From Brachypodium distachyon (taxonomy: Eukaryota > Streptophyta > Magnoliopsida > Poales > Poaceae): DNA of 64,000 nt. The stretch covers positions 14,230,613 to 14,294,612 of the forward strand of contig NC_016135.3 of NCBI RefSeq assembly GCF_000005505.3. Reading direction: 5' to 3'. The notes beneath the pieces were generated by a model. The model had not been told where the DNA came from and made no database searches. It saw nothing but the letters and a program-made list of their open reading frames with translations. Of the stretch, positions 46,371-58,451 are shown one piece after another (within the stretch, counting starts at the first letter, position 1; the number at the start of each line of letters is the position of its first letter). A program made the translations under genes and the position numbers.

Positions 46371-48080
46371 CCCGGCGTCGGTGGCGAACTGCGGATTCGA
46401 TGTGGAGCAAACCCTAGACGGTGAATCCAGTTCCCCTTCCCCCCTTCGGCACCCGGAAAACAACGGCTCGACGAGGGGGCCTACAGAGAGGCACATGCGT
46501 TTGCTTAGCCGAATAGCGGTGAGTGAGACTTCATATCTAGGTCTCCGCATTCGAACAGGAAATACGGTACTGTTAGTGCCGTTCGTTTGTTTAGGCCTCA
46601 GCTTTAGCTTCGGCTGCCAACGTTCACAACCACAACACCGACGGAATTTTATTTCCGAGAAGATACGCCATATACTTTACATAAAGAAATCTCTGCATCA
46701 TCATTTTTAAAGAGAAGAAATTCTTGAAAAGCGGCGAAGTCTTTTTGGTGACGCACCGTGAGTGAAACTCGATGCTAACTTTTGGATCTCCAATTCACAT
46801 CGGAGCCGAGAAATCAAACCGTAATTCTAACAGACGTAACTGTCACGCCGCAACGCAGAACTGAGGTCCCCACCCCTCTCACGCCATATCTGTAGTGGGA
46901 AGAGAAGCGGACCCATGGCCTTGCTCTGAGCATGCGCTTTCACGGGAGAGATGGGAGACAAAAACAAAGGCTAGGTCCAAGATGGAGGACCAATAGCACC
47001 AAGCAGATGCTTACCCTCACATTGCAGTTCCCGAAGTATTTTATGCTGAACTTATTTAGTTTGCTGCAAAAACTTCACGTGAAAGCAGAATAAAAGAGTT
47101 CAGGTAAAAAATGAAATAGAAAAAAGTGGACCAAACAAACGGGATTACAAGAATCCACTATGATGCTTATGTGTGTTTTTTCATAACAGATTATAAAAAT
47201 TGGTTAGTCAAGCAAAAGTAGGTTGAGGTTGTGGTTGTTGAGTTATGTTGTGGTGAATTTATTTTATAATTTTATAATCCGTTGTGAATATACAAACGAA
47301 AATAGGAAGAAGTTGATTAGATTTTACTGCTCTTGATCATGGTGCTAGTAAAATGTACCATAGAAACCTCTTCGGCCCACATGGCTTCTGGAAGAACGAG
47401 AATTTTAGAACTAAATCAGTATTTGCTAACAAATAATAGAAACTTATGGTTTCTTGATATAGCTCACCATTGTTCATCGTATCATTCATGGACTCATGGC
47501 AGAAGTGTGTGAATTAGTTTTATTACGATGACTTCGAAAAAGAATCTTGCAGTGGCATTGATCCTAAGGTTACTCTCATGAGTGTTGTAAAAGTGGTCTA
47601 ACACCTACACTAATATGCTTGGTGTTGACCCCAAAAATGAATGGGCGCAGAACACACAATGCATACATCATAAATTTGTGACCTGGCTACTTTGTATGGT
47701 CTCAGCGAACAAAATTAAGGAAATTGAACGTTCACTTCTTCATCTTCGAAACTGATGTTTGAGCTCCATCCAATCTAGCTGGAAGTATAAATCTATGATA
47801 AATGAGGGAGAAAAGGGAAGAAAGGAAAAGGGCCACAATGAGGCTCGAAGATGACAGTGATGGCAATTGACGACCACCACGCTAAGGCTCAAGGATAACA
47901 TCAATGCCGTGGGCTTAGATGGAAGCTATTTGGGTCCCACCACCTATTACGAGCTTATTCGGGATACAAGATTTTAAAATCATAGAAATAAGATAAGTAG
48001 AGAATTTAGATGTCATGCATGCTTCAAATCTTAAGCATTTTTCCTGAGGGTTCCGCTTCTTTGGAAAGCTGGAGGGAAGT
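46371..48080. other. NSRP1 promoter side and intergenic DNA, no further gene
   Basis: The first 250 bp next to 46371 are likely leader and promoter of the NSRP1-like gene. The rest, to 48080, is AT-rich with no recognisable coding content. Confidence 0.45.
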
Positions 48081-48256
48081 CAGCACCCTCAAAAGTACTG
48101 AACCTCTATTCCTGCGCCTGTTCCTGGACATAGCAACATCGCAATGCCAAAAAAATGTAGCAAGTTGCCAGCACCCTCAAAAGTACCGAACCTCTATTCC
48201 TGCGCCTGTTCCTGGATGTAGCAACATCGCAATGCCAAAAAAATGTAGCGAGTTGC
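48081..48256 (+). repeat. Tandem duplication of an 88 bp unit
   Basis: Copies at 48081-48168 and 48169-48256 begin CAGCACCCTCAAAAGTAC and include CCTGCGCCTGTTCCTGGA. They differ at only about four positions (for example ACTG/ACCG and GACATAG/GATGTAG). Confidence 0.93.
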
Positions 48257-48303
48257 CAGATTTGATTTTACTTCCAGCTGCATGGACGCCTGTAGACAGC
48301 TGC

Positions 48304-48415
48304 TCGCTCCGTTCCATAATTCTTGTCGAAATATTAAATGTATCTAGACATTTTTTAGTAATAGATACATCCATTTTTAGGCAAGTTTAAGATAAGAATC
48401 ATGAAACGGAGGAAG
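48304..48415. mobile_element. Stowaway-like MITE, slightly degraded
   Basis: CGCTCCGTTCCATAATTCTT on the left pairs with AAGAATCATGAAACGGAGGA on the right. The interior ATCTAGACATTTTTTAGTAA matches the copy at 43190. Confidence 0.75.
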
Positions 48416-50153
48416 TAGTACACAGTTACTTGGGGCCTAATTTGGAAGAGGGCTATTTTATTTGTACCATTTTGGTGTTTAGTTCGAATTTGACTTGCAT
48501 ACCAAAATTTCACCAAGAAATACTATTCTTTCAAACAACACCTTCGTGGAGAAAACTCACTGGCTGAGTCACGCGACATATCAAGAACACCGAAAGGGAA
48601 CAACAATGCAAGTCAACATAATTCATCATTAAAAACAGCATCCACCTTTGATGCTGTACATCATCATCATGCGTATCATTCTTAACATAACCCCCCAAAA
48701 GCCATCTGGCGATACATAACAGCAAAACAGACCAGCAACTTCAACACGTCAAAATAATCTCATATTCCATTTACCCGGGAGCATGCAACTAGAACGTGCG
48801 ACGTCACTTTGCACTCCGGTAACTTCTGTTGTGGTGACCACGAAAGCGGCCGCCCAGACACAGGGGTTTCTCATAATCAACTAACTAAAAATTCGCCTTT
48901 ATTTAGCAAACTGGGTAGTCTAACTCTTATCTCTTTGTAGATACATGGCACCTCTAACTTGTAAACAGCGATCAGAACCAGACCTCTTTTTTCTCCATAC
49001 ATATGTACATCCATCACTGATGAATTGTTGAAGTTGTGTATATAGCCAACAGGGGTCTTGGAAAATAGTTGACCACTGTCACGAGGTATTGATGCCAACC
49101 TAATGTCCATCCATCACTCCAGAAATACCAACCCTGGGTCCAAATCAAATTTCACCCAAAGTGATCGAGAGCTACCTATTGGTGGGTTACGTTACTTCAC
49201 TATTGCTGTGATTCTGTGAAGCAAATCAAGCAGCTCCCTTTTCAGCTAGAGCCAAGACTTGCATTGACATATCCGGGATTGCACTTCATGGAACCATTTC
49301 ATCAACGGTTTCATTCACGAACTTCAGAATGAGCTGCAAAATCCAGAAACTTCTCCAAAACTTGATCTGTTTTGATAAGTTACCTGCAAGATATGTTGAC
49401 AAATCAGTACAGCACACATGAGTGCTCCCTTGTGGAAAAACAAAAGCCGCTTCAGAAAACACAGAAATGCACTGCAAAAAGAAAATAACAAATTTTGTGC
49501 AAAGATATACCAGCTGTGTTGTACAATATACAAATAAATGTAAATAAAGTTGCAACATTAGTCATTCATCCCTCCTTTTTTGTATAGCACACAAGTGGCC
49601 ATATTTTTGCACAAATATTTCCTAGCAGAAGACTTATGCACAATGTACATCTACTAGCACAACATTCCTGCGTTGCTAAAGACTAAAAATACACCACATG
49701 CTTAAATTATACTCCCTCCATTCCTAAATTCTTGTCATTGTTTAGTTCAAATTTGTACTAAAACAACGACAAGAATTTAGGGACAGAGGGAGTATTGTAC
49801 TATCACCTATTGTATCAGATCAAATAATCAATATTCATTATCATCTTGGATGGTTTGTGCCAGATCAACAGGTGGGCCAGTCTGAAGGTTATGGTCTGCC
49901 TAGAGATAAAAATAATACTTTTTTTTCAAAGTTCATTCTCATATTAGGTGCAGGTTCATATTAATTTTTGTGAGACGTTTCTATGATACTTGTGATGTGT
50001 CAGATAAAAATCTGGGCTGAAGACAAAAGATGCACTTCAGATGGTGTTGGAAAGTGAAAACATGAGGATCACATGTACACATAATTATACGAGCAATAAT
50101 TTGAATATAGGTTGAATAAAATATGGTAATAAAGCATACCATCAATGGACAAG
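48416..50153 (-). other. Downstream region of UPF3, possible spliced 3' UTR
   Basis: A donor-like ATG|GTATGC lies about a dozen bases after the UPF3 stop codon (near 50142). A plausible acceptor (CTTGCAG|GTAACTT) occurs near 49384. The stretch 48880-49384 has mixed composition and would fit a terminal noncoding exon. A Stowaway-like element (49712-49792) would lie inside the candidate intron. None of this is provable without transcripts. Confidence 0.35.
49712..49792. mobile_element. Stowaway-like MITE downstream of UPF3
   Basis: CTCCCTCCATTCCTAAATTC and GAATTTAGGGACAGAGGGAG are inverted ends of an 81 bp near-palindrome flanked by TA. Confidence 0.85.
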
Positions 50154-53100
50154 TTATGATCCCGAACTTGACTTTTGAACCCATACTTGTCTCTGCACAC
50201 ACAGCATTTTTTTTATGGAATTAGACTTTTGAAGGAATAATGCTAAACAAAATTCATGCCCCTTGCAATCAACCAAAGCAAGTAGGAAGTTATGAAGTAA
50301 TCGCACCTCCTGAGCCCCATAGCTGGCAGAGCCCCTCTTTGAAGGCTTTCCGTCAGCTGTAACAGCAGATACTTCCATCTCCTTCGAACCACGCGGGGGA
50401 CCACGGCGGTTAGCATGCCTATTTCCTGAATTAATATTTACACCATGAATTATAGACTATGGTAATTGATGTTTTGAACAGCGTGTTTGCGAATCACTAA
50501 ATGTAACCAGATAAAAACAAACCATTTTCTATAGGGCCGGTGCGAGTACCAGGACCCCTTGTTTCTATTTTCCTCTCTCCATGGCCTGCATCATTAAGAC
50601 ACACAGTTAATACAATAAGTTGAGCACTATAATAATAACAATGTCAATTAAGTGAGACTCAGTACCATCTGCTTGCGGCTGAGAGAAACTGTCCCCTGAA
50701 TGTGACTGCATTAGCGGGAAGTCGAACGATGAGGCCTGTGTACCACCTCCTGGTGCAGACTTGTCATAACGACGAGGGGCCCATACACCACGGTCAGGCC
50801 TATCTCTATTTCTGGCATGTCTTTCAATCTTCTCGCTAATGGGTCCAGAACCATGCAGATGATTATGCTTGTCATCATAATGGCTTTTCTCAGCATTTTC
50901 AACCGTCTGATCTTTCACAATGGAACGCGAGTTTGGAAACCGTGGTGGTCGCTTATCCTTCTCAGCATTAATTATGTGACCTTCCTGCTCATGTTGAGAT
51001 GCAACAGCGTGGCGTCCTTCCTTGTTGGAAAGTATAGTCTTAATAATTCTACCACTAGCCTCAAGTCGCTGGTCTTGTCTAGAACCTGATGGGAGTGTAT
51101 TTCTGGAAGAGGCCACAGGCTGGTGCTGAGTTGAGCTATCAGATACCTATGACAAAAGCAAATAAAATGAAGCAATCCATACCAACAAAATGGTAAAAGC
51201 AAATAAATGTATGCTTACAGTGGAATCAGTCCTGGCTCTTCCTTTCAAAAGGACAATTTTGTCTTTTTTACTATCAACCTGAGCAGATCCAGATGGTCTG
51301 CTACTTGTAGCATCTACGAGATAAAACAAGACCGAACACCAACATTAACATCAAAGAAGACTAGCATTTATATCCCATCAAAAGGATGGGAAGTGGCGAA
51401 GCTCAAAACATAAAGTTAAGATTAATAGGACAAAAAAATAATTAGACGGTTGCCCTTCTTAGAAGAAAACTAGCACAACACGCGTCCGTTGCTACGGACT
51501 AAACAAAAAAAAGTACTCCCTCCGACATCAATTTAGGATCGGAGGTAGTACATACTTAAAGAGAATCTTGTACCATCATACGCTATCCCAGATCAAATAA
51601 TCTGTACCCACACACAACTGGATTTGTGTGTGTAGTCAAATGGTGGTACAGTTTGAAGGTGGCAGACTGCCGCCACCAATTGAGATTTTTATAGGAGTGA
51701 AGAACAAAGCACCATACATAGAAGAAATAAATGAAAATAAGAAATAGAATCCTTTTCCCAAATATGAAAAAAAAATCATCATAGCAAGTAAACAAGCACC
51801 ATTCTCATAGATGGACTGCAAGTGTAGCCATATTAGACCTCCACTTGGTCTACGGTCACATGTTAGTTACTGAACAGCAAAAGGCACAATCAATATTTGT
51901 TTGCATGGAAGGTGCTACTAGCATCACGGTGGCGTTTCAAAACTCAAAAGCATGCTTACTTTGCCATTTCTGAAAAGTGAAAGCAATGACTACTAGTAGA
52001 CCTGAAATGATGAGCTCTCGCATATAATTAGCTATATTCCACAGCACATACACCAACTCGGCCATCGCCCGGTTCTTACAAACTTAAATTGCATGCCATT
52101 TCCATGTCACCTATCCCGCTTGAGTTGATAAATGGGGAAAAGTGAAGTAACCGTAGTTCATCCGTTAGTTCATACAACATTTTAACAACACATAGTCAAG
52201 ACCATACCAGAAAGACTACACTTAGTAATAAGACTAGAACATCCAAAATTCTGTTGAATATTGACAACAGTTATAACAACTAACAAGCTAATAATGGTTA
52301 GCAATTTCTTGATTCAGTACCACCTGATGTTCCAGCAATGATTTTCTCCCTTTGTGAATGATCCTCTCTTTTTGGCACTAAGATGTAAGTTGGCTTCTCC
52401 TTAGCGTCTCGCAAAACATACTGCTAGAAAACACAGAAAAGCAGCAAATTAATAACTTCAGGTCATACTTCAGAGCAAAGAATAATCAGAAGGTAAAATT
52501 GATGTTATGGGTGTTTGACAGGTAATTATTGCCAGTTATGGGACACCAAGATACCTCAAGAAAACAGGTACTGCATGTTACAAAACACAACAGCACAAAT
52601 AATCCAAAACTCAGTGTGTGCTTCAATAAAATACAGCAGCATATACACACTTCATATGTTGAAACAAAAAGATGAAAATACCACAAAACATAATACAAAA
52701 GTGAAACAACATAACCCAAAAATGAATATAAAAGCATAAATTCGAGAAAACAGGCAAAACAGATATGGATGAAGCATGCTAAATTTTGTTTGAACAAAAA
52801 AAGTAACCATAAGCGCATAGTATAGAACATCTGAGGAATTATGATAAACCTGGTGATGAGTAAGTGATTTAACATAAAAATGAAACGTAAAAACATTGTA
52901 TGTTCATTAAACTAAATCATAGAATAAACAGAGAACAGCATAACCTTTTCGAGAAGTCTGGTATGAATATAAAACAATAATATATAGTAGAGAAACTTTT
53001 TAGAAAGTTTGGTTCAAATATACTACTCCCTCCATTCCATAATATAAGGCGCCCACGCATTTCGAGGTCCAACTTTATCCATCAACTAGACTAACAAAAT

Positions 53101-55979
53101 GTGAATTATGTGTTATAAAAATTATACCACTAGATTCATATCTGAAAGAAGTTTCCGACGGTATAATTTTTATAATACATAATTCACATTTTGTTGGTCT
53201 AGTTGGTGGTCAAAGCAAAATCTTGAAATGTGTGCGTGCCTTATATTATGGAACGGACTACTCCCTCCGATCCATAATAAGTGTCGGGGATTTAGTACAC
53301 ACTTATTATGGATCGGAAGGAGTATGTGCTAATCCACGATTGGAAGTCAGAACAGAGTGGTCGATACATGTTACTATTCAAGAGCAAAATATGAATGATC
53401 TATGTTACCACATATCCCTATAGGCACAAAGTGGGTCAGTCAAGTATGATCAGGCTTGCTCAAAGTACCATTTTCAGCCAATTTTTGTGAAAACAGAAAT
53501 TTTCCTGAAGTTTTCAACCAAGCACATTACCGTTGAAGTGGAGGCCCTGCGTCTCTCGGAAGCTCTTTTAGGACTAGAAGTGCTAGTTACAACACCTACA
53601 ACTTTTCTGCCTAGTCTACTGTTAGCAGACCTCTGCAATGTGTAGAAATGTTAGTTACTTAGCAACTGACAGTTGATAAACTTCAATGGAACTCAAGACT
53701 ATAGTCCAGATTATAATCTATTAAACTAATGTACCTGAGCCATATTCTTGGCTGCCCTTTGCTGACGAATATAAGCCATAAGAGGTGTCACAACAGGTGG
53801 CTCCTTTCCAGCAGCTGCAATAGTAAAGAGAGCAATGACGGCTCCTTGTTTGGTATCTTTGAATAGATATATGAGTTAAGCAAGAACATTTTCCTAGAAA
53901 TAAAAGTAACGAGATGTTCTACCTGCTCTTTCAGCTTCTTTCCTTTCAAGCTGAATCTCGGCACTTGGCAAATGCTCAGTGGGTTTTGAAATAAGCTCAA
54001 GGAACTCCAAGTATTCCAGATCTAATTATCATTTAACAACAAATACTCACTACGTTTAGCAAGATAAATGGAATTAAGGTATGTATTGGATAAATTTTTT
54101 AGATAAATGCTTGTATGGGACCTTTTGTAATAGTCCCTTGACGAGCATCTTTCTTGATAGTTGACTTCGGAACCTGTTGCGATGGTGCATATTCGACAAG
54201 AGCTTTAAATTGAGCACCTGGCAGAGAACCATGCATGACATGCATGAGATACAATTTGAAACATGTATAGATGCATAGCCAAAACACTACTCCGCAAACA
54301 TATATTCTAGTGTTAGAAGAAAAAAGAACTTAGCAAATTGATTAAGTTACTGATTTCAGTTCCAACTTCCAACAAGGGCATGGATAAAAATACTACCACA
54401 CCAACACTCACATAAGTTGTGCTTTCTTGCAGTAAACCTAGGTACCTAACAAAACAAGTCTGGACCAACAAGCACAGAAAGCTTAGCCACACACAGGAAG
54501 GCCATTAAGTAGAAAACTGCTGGCTAATTTCATTATCTGGAGAAATTCAGTTTAAAAATGTAAATTCAAATGGCACAAATCAAGATTAGAACAGTGTACT
54601 CTTGTAAATTCAAACCAGTGCCTTCATATGGGAACTTTGCTAGTCTCAGCCTAGATCGTACTGGATTATTTCTTCATTCCTCACTAGTTAAAAAGGGATA
54701 ACATAATCCTAGATATCAACAGGCGGAATAATCATTGGTCATCTGAGAAACTGGATAAAAGGAGCATACTGGGTAAAGAAATGAAAACCTTACCCTTTTC
54801 GTTGACAAATATATGCCCATTGAAGAACTCAGCAAACTCAACAACATCTTCTGAACTCTTTAAGTTAAGGTAGAGACGAGAATATCTATGATTCTTTTGG
54901 CTGAACAGAAAAATTATGTCAGCCAATTAGAAAAATGATGTTGACAAAACAAGAATGTTCTATCCTTTAGCTTCCATTGCTATGTGCTACGGAGTATGTA
55001 TGTATTAATAAGGACTATAGTTTGAGTAAATGAATTTCACGGACATCCAAATTAAATAAACAAAGTGCTAATCAAGTCGACAGCTACAATTAAGTTAAAA
55101 CTAGCAAGTAGAAAGGCCGAGGCAGTTATAAAATTTAACTGTTTCTGTTTCTTCTAGGGAACTTATTCCATAACAAGAACATCTGCTCCTGTATTCAACA
55201 TAAGAGAAACGGAAATTGAACATTTTACTAACTGATAAATTAGGCCTTTTTTATTAACTACCATAAGAACCTCAGCAAGGGTCCATGACAAACTAAAGAG
55301 ATGCAATTGACAAGAAAACCTGCACAGTTGCATAACTAGTAAGGCACCAATAATTTAAGTTACTTCAGGCAAAATGATCTGCTCCCTCCGACCCATATTA
55401 CTTGTCGTTGATTTTCGGAGGGAGTATTAATTTTAAAGCATTAACTAAATTATATATTTGTGGAACTACAGTTTTAACACCAGGCAAGGCTATTCTGGTT
55501 CCAAGTAAAGACTGCTGGGGACTGCAAGTGGCACAAAATTGTAAAGGTCCCCACGATCACGGAGAACTATAGGTCTACAACTCTGTAGGAATAACATACT
55601 GCACCAGACAATGGCAACAGTTTAAGCTGTACATCTCAACTACACAAATGAACATGCTAATTGCTGATATATCAAAATTACATCACTAAGCCGGCAAACG
55701 AATCTACGGAAAATTTGGCCACCCATAACTCCTAGGTTAAAAACAGACACTCCCAATCCATATCTAACGAGCGCCGAACAACACAGACGCACCAACGCAA
55801 GCATAGGGACTCATGGAGCGAGGGAGAGAAAACGCTGACCTGGCATTACCGGGGCGGAAGCATGCCCAGTCGTACCTCCCGGCGAAGCGCGCGTCGACCT
55901 GGTCCACGACGGCCTGCTGTCCAATCGCCGGCGGCAGCCGCCGGAGCACCACCTTCGTGCGGGGCGGCGGGTCCTTCAT
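50154..55979 (-). CDS. UPF3: UPF3, nonsense-mediated mRNA decay factor
   Basis: Twelve coding exons run 5' to 3': 55979-55840, 54900-54794, 54217-54122, 54021-53923, 53814-53735, 53632-53531, 52423-52324, 51313-51219, 51146-50666, 50585-50523, 50425-50307 and 50192-50154. All introns are GT-AG and phases close to 506 aa. Residues 1 to about 165 are the Smg-4/UPF3 RNP-type domain (MKDPPPRTKVVLRRLPP; NHRYSRLYLNLKSSEDVVEF; FKALVEYAPSQQVPK). The middle is basic and Ser-rich. At 386-403 lies RNRDRPDRGVWAPRRYDK, which resembles the exon-junction-complex binding motif of UPF3B. The end is QVWVQKSSSGS. UPF3 bridges exon junction complexes and UPF2/UPF1 and shuttles between nucleus and cytoplasm. No ATG lies upstream in frame, so this start is firm. 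Several MITEs sit in its introns. Confidence 0.93.
51516..51547. repeat. Mini Stowaway-like remnant in a UPF3 intron
   Basis: CTCCCTCCGACATCAATTTA is followed closely by GGATCGGAGGTAG. Only the two termini survive, about 32 bp in all, in the intron between coding exons 7 and 8. Confidence 0.55.
53026..53322. mobile_element. Two abutting Stowaway-like MITEs in UPF3 intron 6
   Basis: The first (53026-53257) has CTCCCTCCATTCCATAATAT against ATATTATGGAACGGA and long inner arms (AATGTGAATTATGTGTTATA inverted later), so almost the whole 230 bp can fold back. The second (53261-53322) has CTCCCTCCGATCCATAATAA against TTATTATGGATCGGAAGGAG. They share the TA between them. The first one's right terminus lacks its last GGGAG, apparently replaced by the neighbour. 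Confidence 0.8.
55382..55424. repeat. Mini Stowaway-like remnant in UPF3 intron 1
   Basis: CTCCCTCCGACCCATATTAC and TTTTCGGAGGGAG lie 43 bp end to end, flanked by a 3' TA. It is a deletion derivative. Confidence 0.6.
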
Positions 55980-56480
55980 GTGCTCGCGCGTCGAGCTGGT
56001 CAAACCTCTCGGGTCGAAAATCCCCCGCGGACTGAGACCCCACCACCACACCTCACCGGCGCAAACCCTAGGGCCGCGTCACATCGAGGCGGGGCGGGCG
56101 GGCGGGCGGGGGATCTGGAGAAGGGTTAGGGTTTGGAGCAGGTCGGTGAAGGAGGAGGTCTCTCGCTTCCGTCTGCTGCTTCCCCGTCTGGCGAAGTCGC
56201 GTGCGACTCTTTTCGGTCTCGGGTTGGGGTTTGGGTTTGGGAAATGAGAAATTGGAAACTGTCGGAGATTAGGGGAGGCGGAAGAACAGGAGGACGAGGG
56301 GGACGAAACGAAAAGGCGAGACCGGTGAAAAAAAAAGGGAAAGTGATAAAAGGAAACGAGGAAGATATAAATCCGAGGACTCGTGTTTTTCTCTTCTTCT
56401 TCTTTTTTCAGGAAGAGATCTGATCAAGCGCATGCGTTGTGTTTGAAATTGGAAACTAATCAAGTCCTGACGAATTCCGA
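55980..56480 (-). promoter_or_regulatory. UPF3 leader and promoter region
   Basis: The 250 bp upstream of the ATG are GC-rich with GGCGGGCGGGCGG (near 56095). They are followed upstream by a purine-rich strand bias. No clear TATA element is seen, as often in housekeeping genes. Confidence 0.4.
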
Positions 56481-57276
56481 CCAAGTGAGTTGTCGTCGCC
56501 GCCGTGGATCCGCCAGCCGGCAAGGCCTAATTTGATATCTCCCACCATCGGCGTCGCCTCGCCACCCCGCTCTGCTCCTACCCCTACCACCGCCGCCTGC
56601 CGCCTCCTAAGCCATCCCTCTAAGCCCAGGAAGCCCTTCATCTTCGGGCACGGGCCACCCCCTCCCCCTTTACCCTAAGTGGGTCAGTCGGGCTTATCTC
56701 GGCGGATTCTTGTCGCCTCCTCGCCCACCGCTTCGGGTCGATCTCCGCCTCGCCCTCGCTGCCGCCGGCTCGTGACGTCTTTTTTGGTGTCGGCCGCGCT
56801 CATCGCCTCGATCGAGAGAGACGAGGGATTGACTGGAAGGAAGAGATAAGAGAGAGATAAGGCAGTTAAGAGTTAATTTTGGGTGGAGCCACCAGGATTT
56901 TTGGCAACAATTTCGTCCGCACGGAATGGTATGGGTGGGTAGGTACTAAAGAGTTCTTCCGGAGATAAGCACATGTGTTGTGTTTGTTGATACTTGTGAT
57001 CAATAGTTAAAAGATGACTCTTTCCTAAGAGACATCTTTGTAATTAGACGTTCATGCGAATATCTCTCCCCAAGAGGCATCCCATACATTGGAAGATACT
57101 ATACACTAGGGTTTGTGGCGCGCCTTCCTGAAATGAAATTTGATATTTGCCCATTCGGCCAACTTAAGTTTTAGTTGGGTAGTGTTTGATCATTCAGACA
57201 AGTTTCCGTTAGGTATTTGTTGAATGCTTAGAAGAGAGCTTCATTATAACCTGACTTTTGTCCATGTACATGAAAA
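56481..57276. other. No gene; GC-rich then mixed intergenic DNA
   Basis: Open frames of about 60 aa near 56490-56678 are Pro/Ser-rich and compositional. I recognise nothing else. Confidence 0.45.
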
Positions 57277-57813
57277 TAGGGGTGGGCATTCAGTCATAAC
57301 CGGAAGTTCAGTCTTGTAATTCGGTCTTTTTTTAATTCAGTATTTAAAATAAGAAACCCGAACTTTGTTGAGGAACTTTGCTACCCGAAATTTCGGTTAC
57401 CAGAAGTTTCGTCTTTACTTCGTTCATGAATGAAATTCACAAAGATGGGTGATAGTTTCGAAACAAAATGTTAATCGGTACAAAATTTGGCAACGTTTCG
57501 CTTACATTTGTGACCGAATTTTCATATCAACGTCAGCACCGAGGATTAGGAAAATGAAACCGTCGATTGCCTCTGTTGTGCGGTGATTTTCGCGTATGGA
57601 GTGGTTTGGCGCCTAGATTGGGTCGGGAGAATGTGTTGGTTTTTAAGAAGTTCAGTCATATTCGGTCTTTCGGTCTTTCTGAATTGATACCCGGATTATT
57701 ACAATCAAATTCGTTCTATAAATTTTCTACCCAGATATCTAATCGGTCTTTTCAATTTCTCTCTTGGTCTATTCGGTTAGGGTTTCGGTCTTCTATTTTT
57801 ATGCCCACCCCTA
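57277..57813. mobile_element. hAT-type non-autonomous element with perfect 8 bp duplication
   Basis: The ends are TAGGGGTGGGCATTCAG (left) and its inverse ending TATGCCCACCCCTA (right). CATGAAAA flanks both ends exactly (57269-57276 and 57814-57821). The 537 bp body has no transposase but carries many TTCGGT, TTCAGTC and CGGTCTT motifs near both ends, like the subterminal transposase sites of hAT elements. Termini and 8 bp target size both point to hAT. Confidence 0.9.
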
Positions 57814-58451
57814 CATGAAAAGGCCGATTGGCACAATGCAGTGTCTTCTTTAATATCTCTTCAGTACTATTTATAATGGCACAACTTATTCTTTTCAACA
57901 GTCACCACACTAAACGTACACGGACTGCTAACAACCTCTCACAACCAGTCTCACAAAACACGATATATTTCCTAATCGCGTGTCGCTAGCAGTTAGCGAT
58001 CCAAGACTAACCAGTCTGCCTGGCAGAGGATAACGATACCGACACCATCTCAAAATCCTAGTATTAATACCATAGTATTTCTAAAACTGTACAATATTTT
58101 TTCCTGTATAGAAAAAAGACCCTCCAACCTCTTTATGAAGTATTTCTAATGGAGAAGGGAGAAAGCCGACCCCTCTACCCTCAGCTCGCAAGTTGCAACA
58201 ACTCTGCTCTTCCTCAAGCCGCTGCCGTCTATCGCCTCCTTGGACGACATGGAAAAAGGGAAACGGGCCTAAGGAGATAAAAAGGTGAGCATAGTCCTTT
58301 TTGACCCCTCTCTCTCTCTCTCTCTCTCTCTCAAAGAAGTGGTCTGGTGACTATGGGCGGTGGGCAGGCCGCTCGGATTGGAGGCGGTGGGCTGGAGGTG
58401 CCGACCTGTGGCAGCCGGCCTGGAGGCGACGTACGTACTTCTGTCCAGTAA
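57814..58451. other. No gene; contains a TC microsatellite
   Basis: A (TC)n tract of about 26 bp lies near 58308-58333. The rest has no coding content. Confidence 0.6.

Noticed and set aside
46201..46710. 169-codon + strand frame opposite NSRP1 exon 1
   Set aside because: The splice phases and conserved protein are on the minus strand; this is a shadow.
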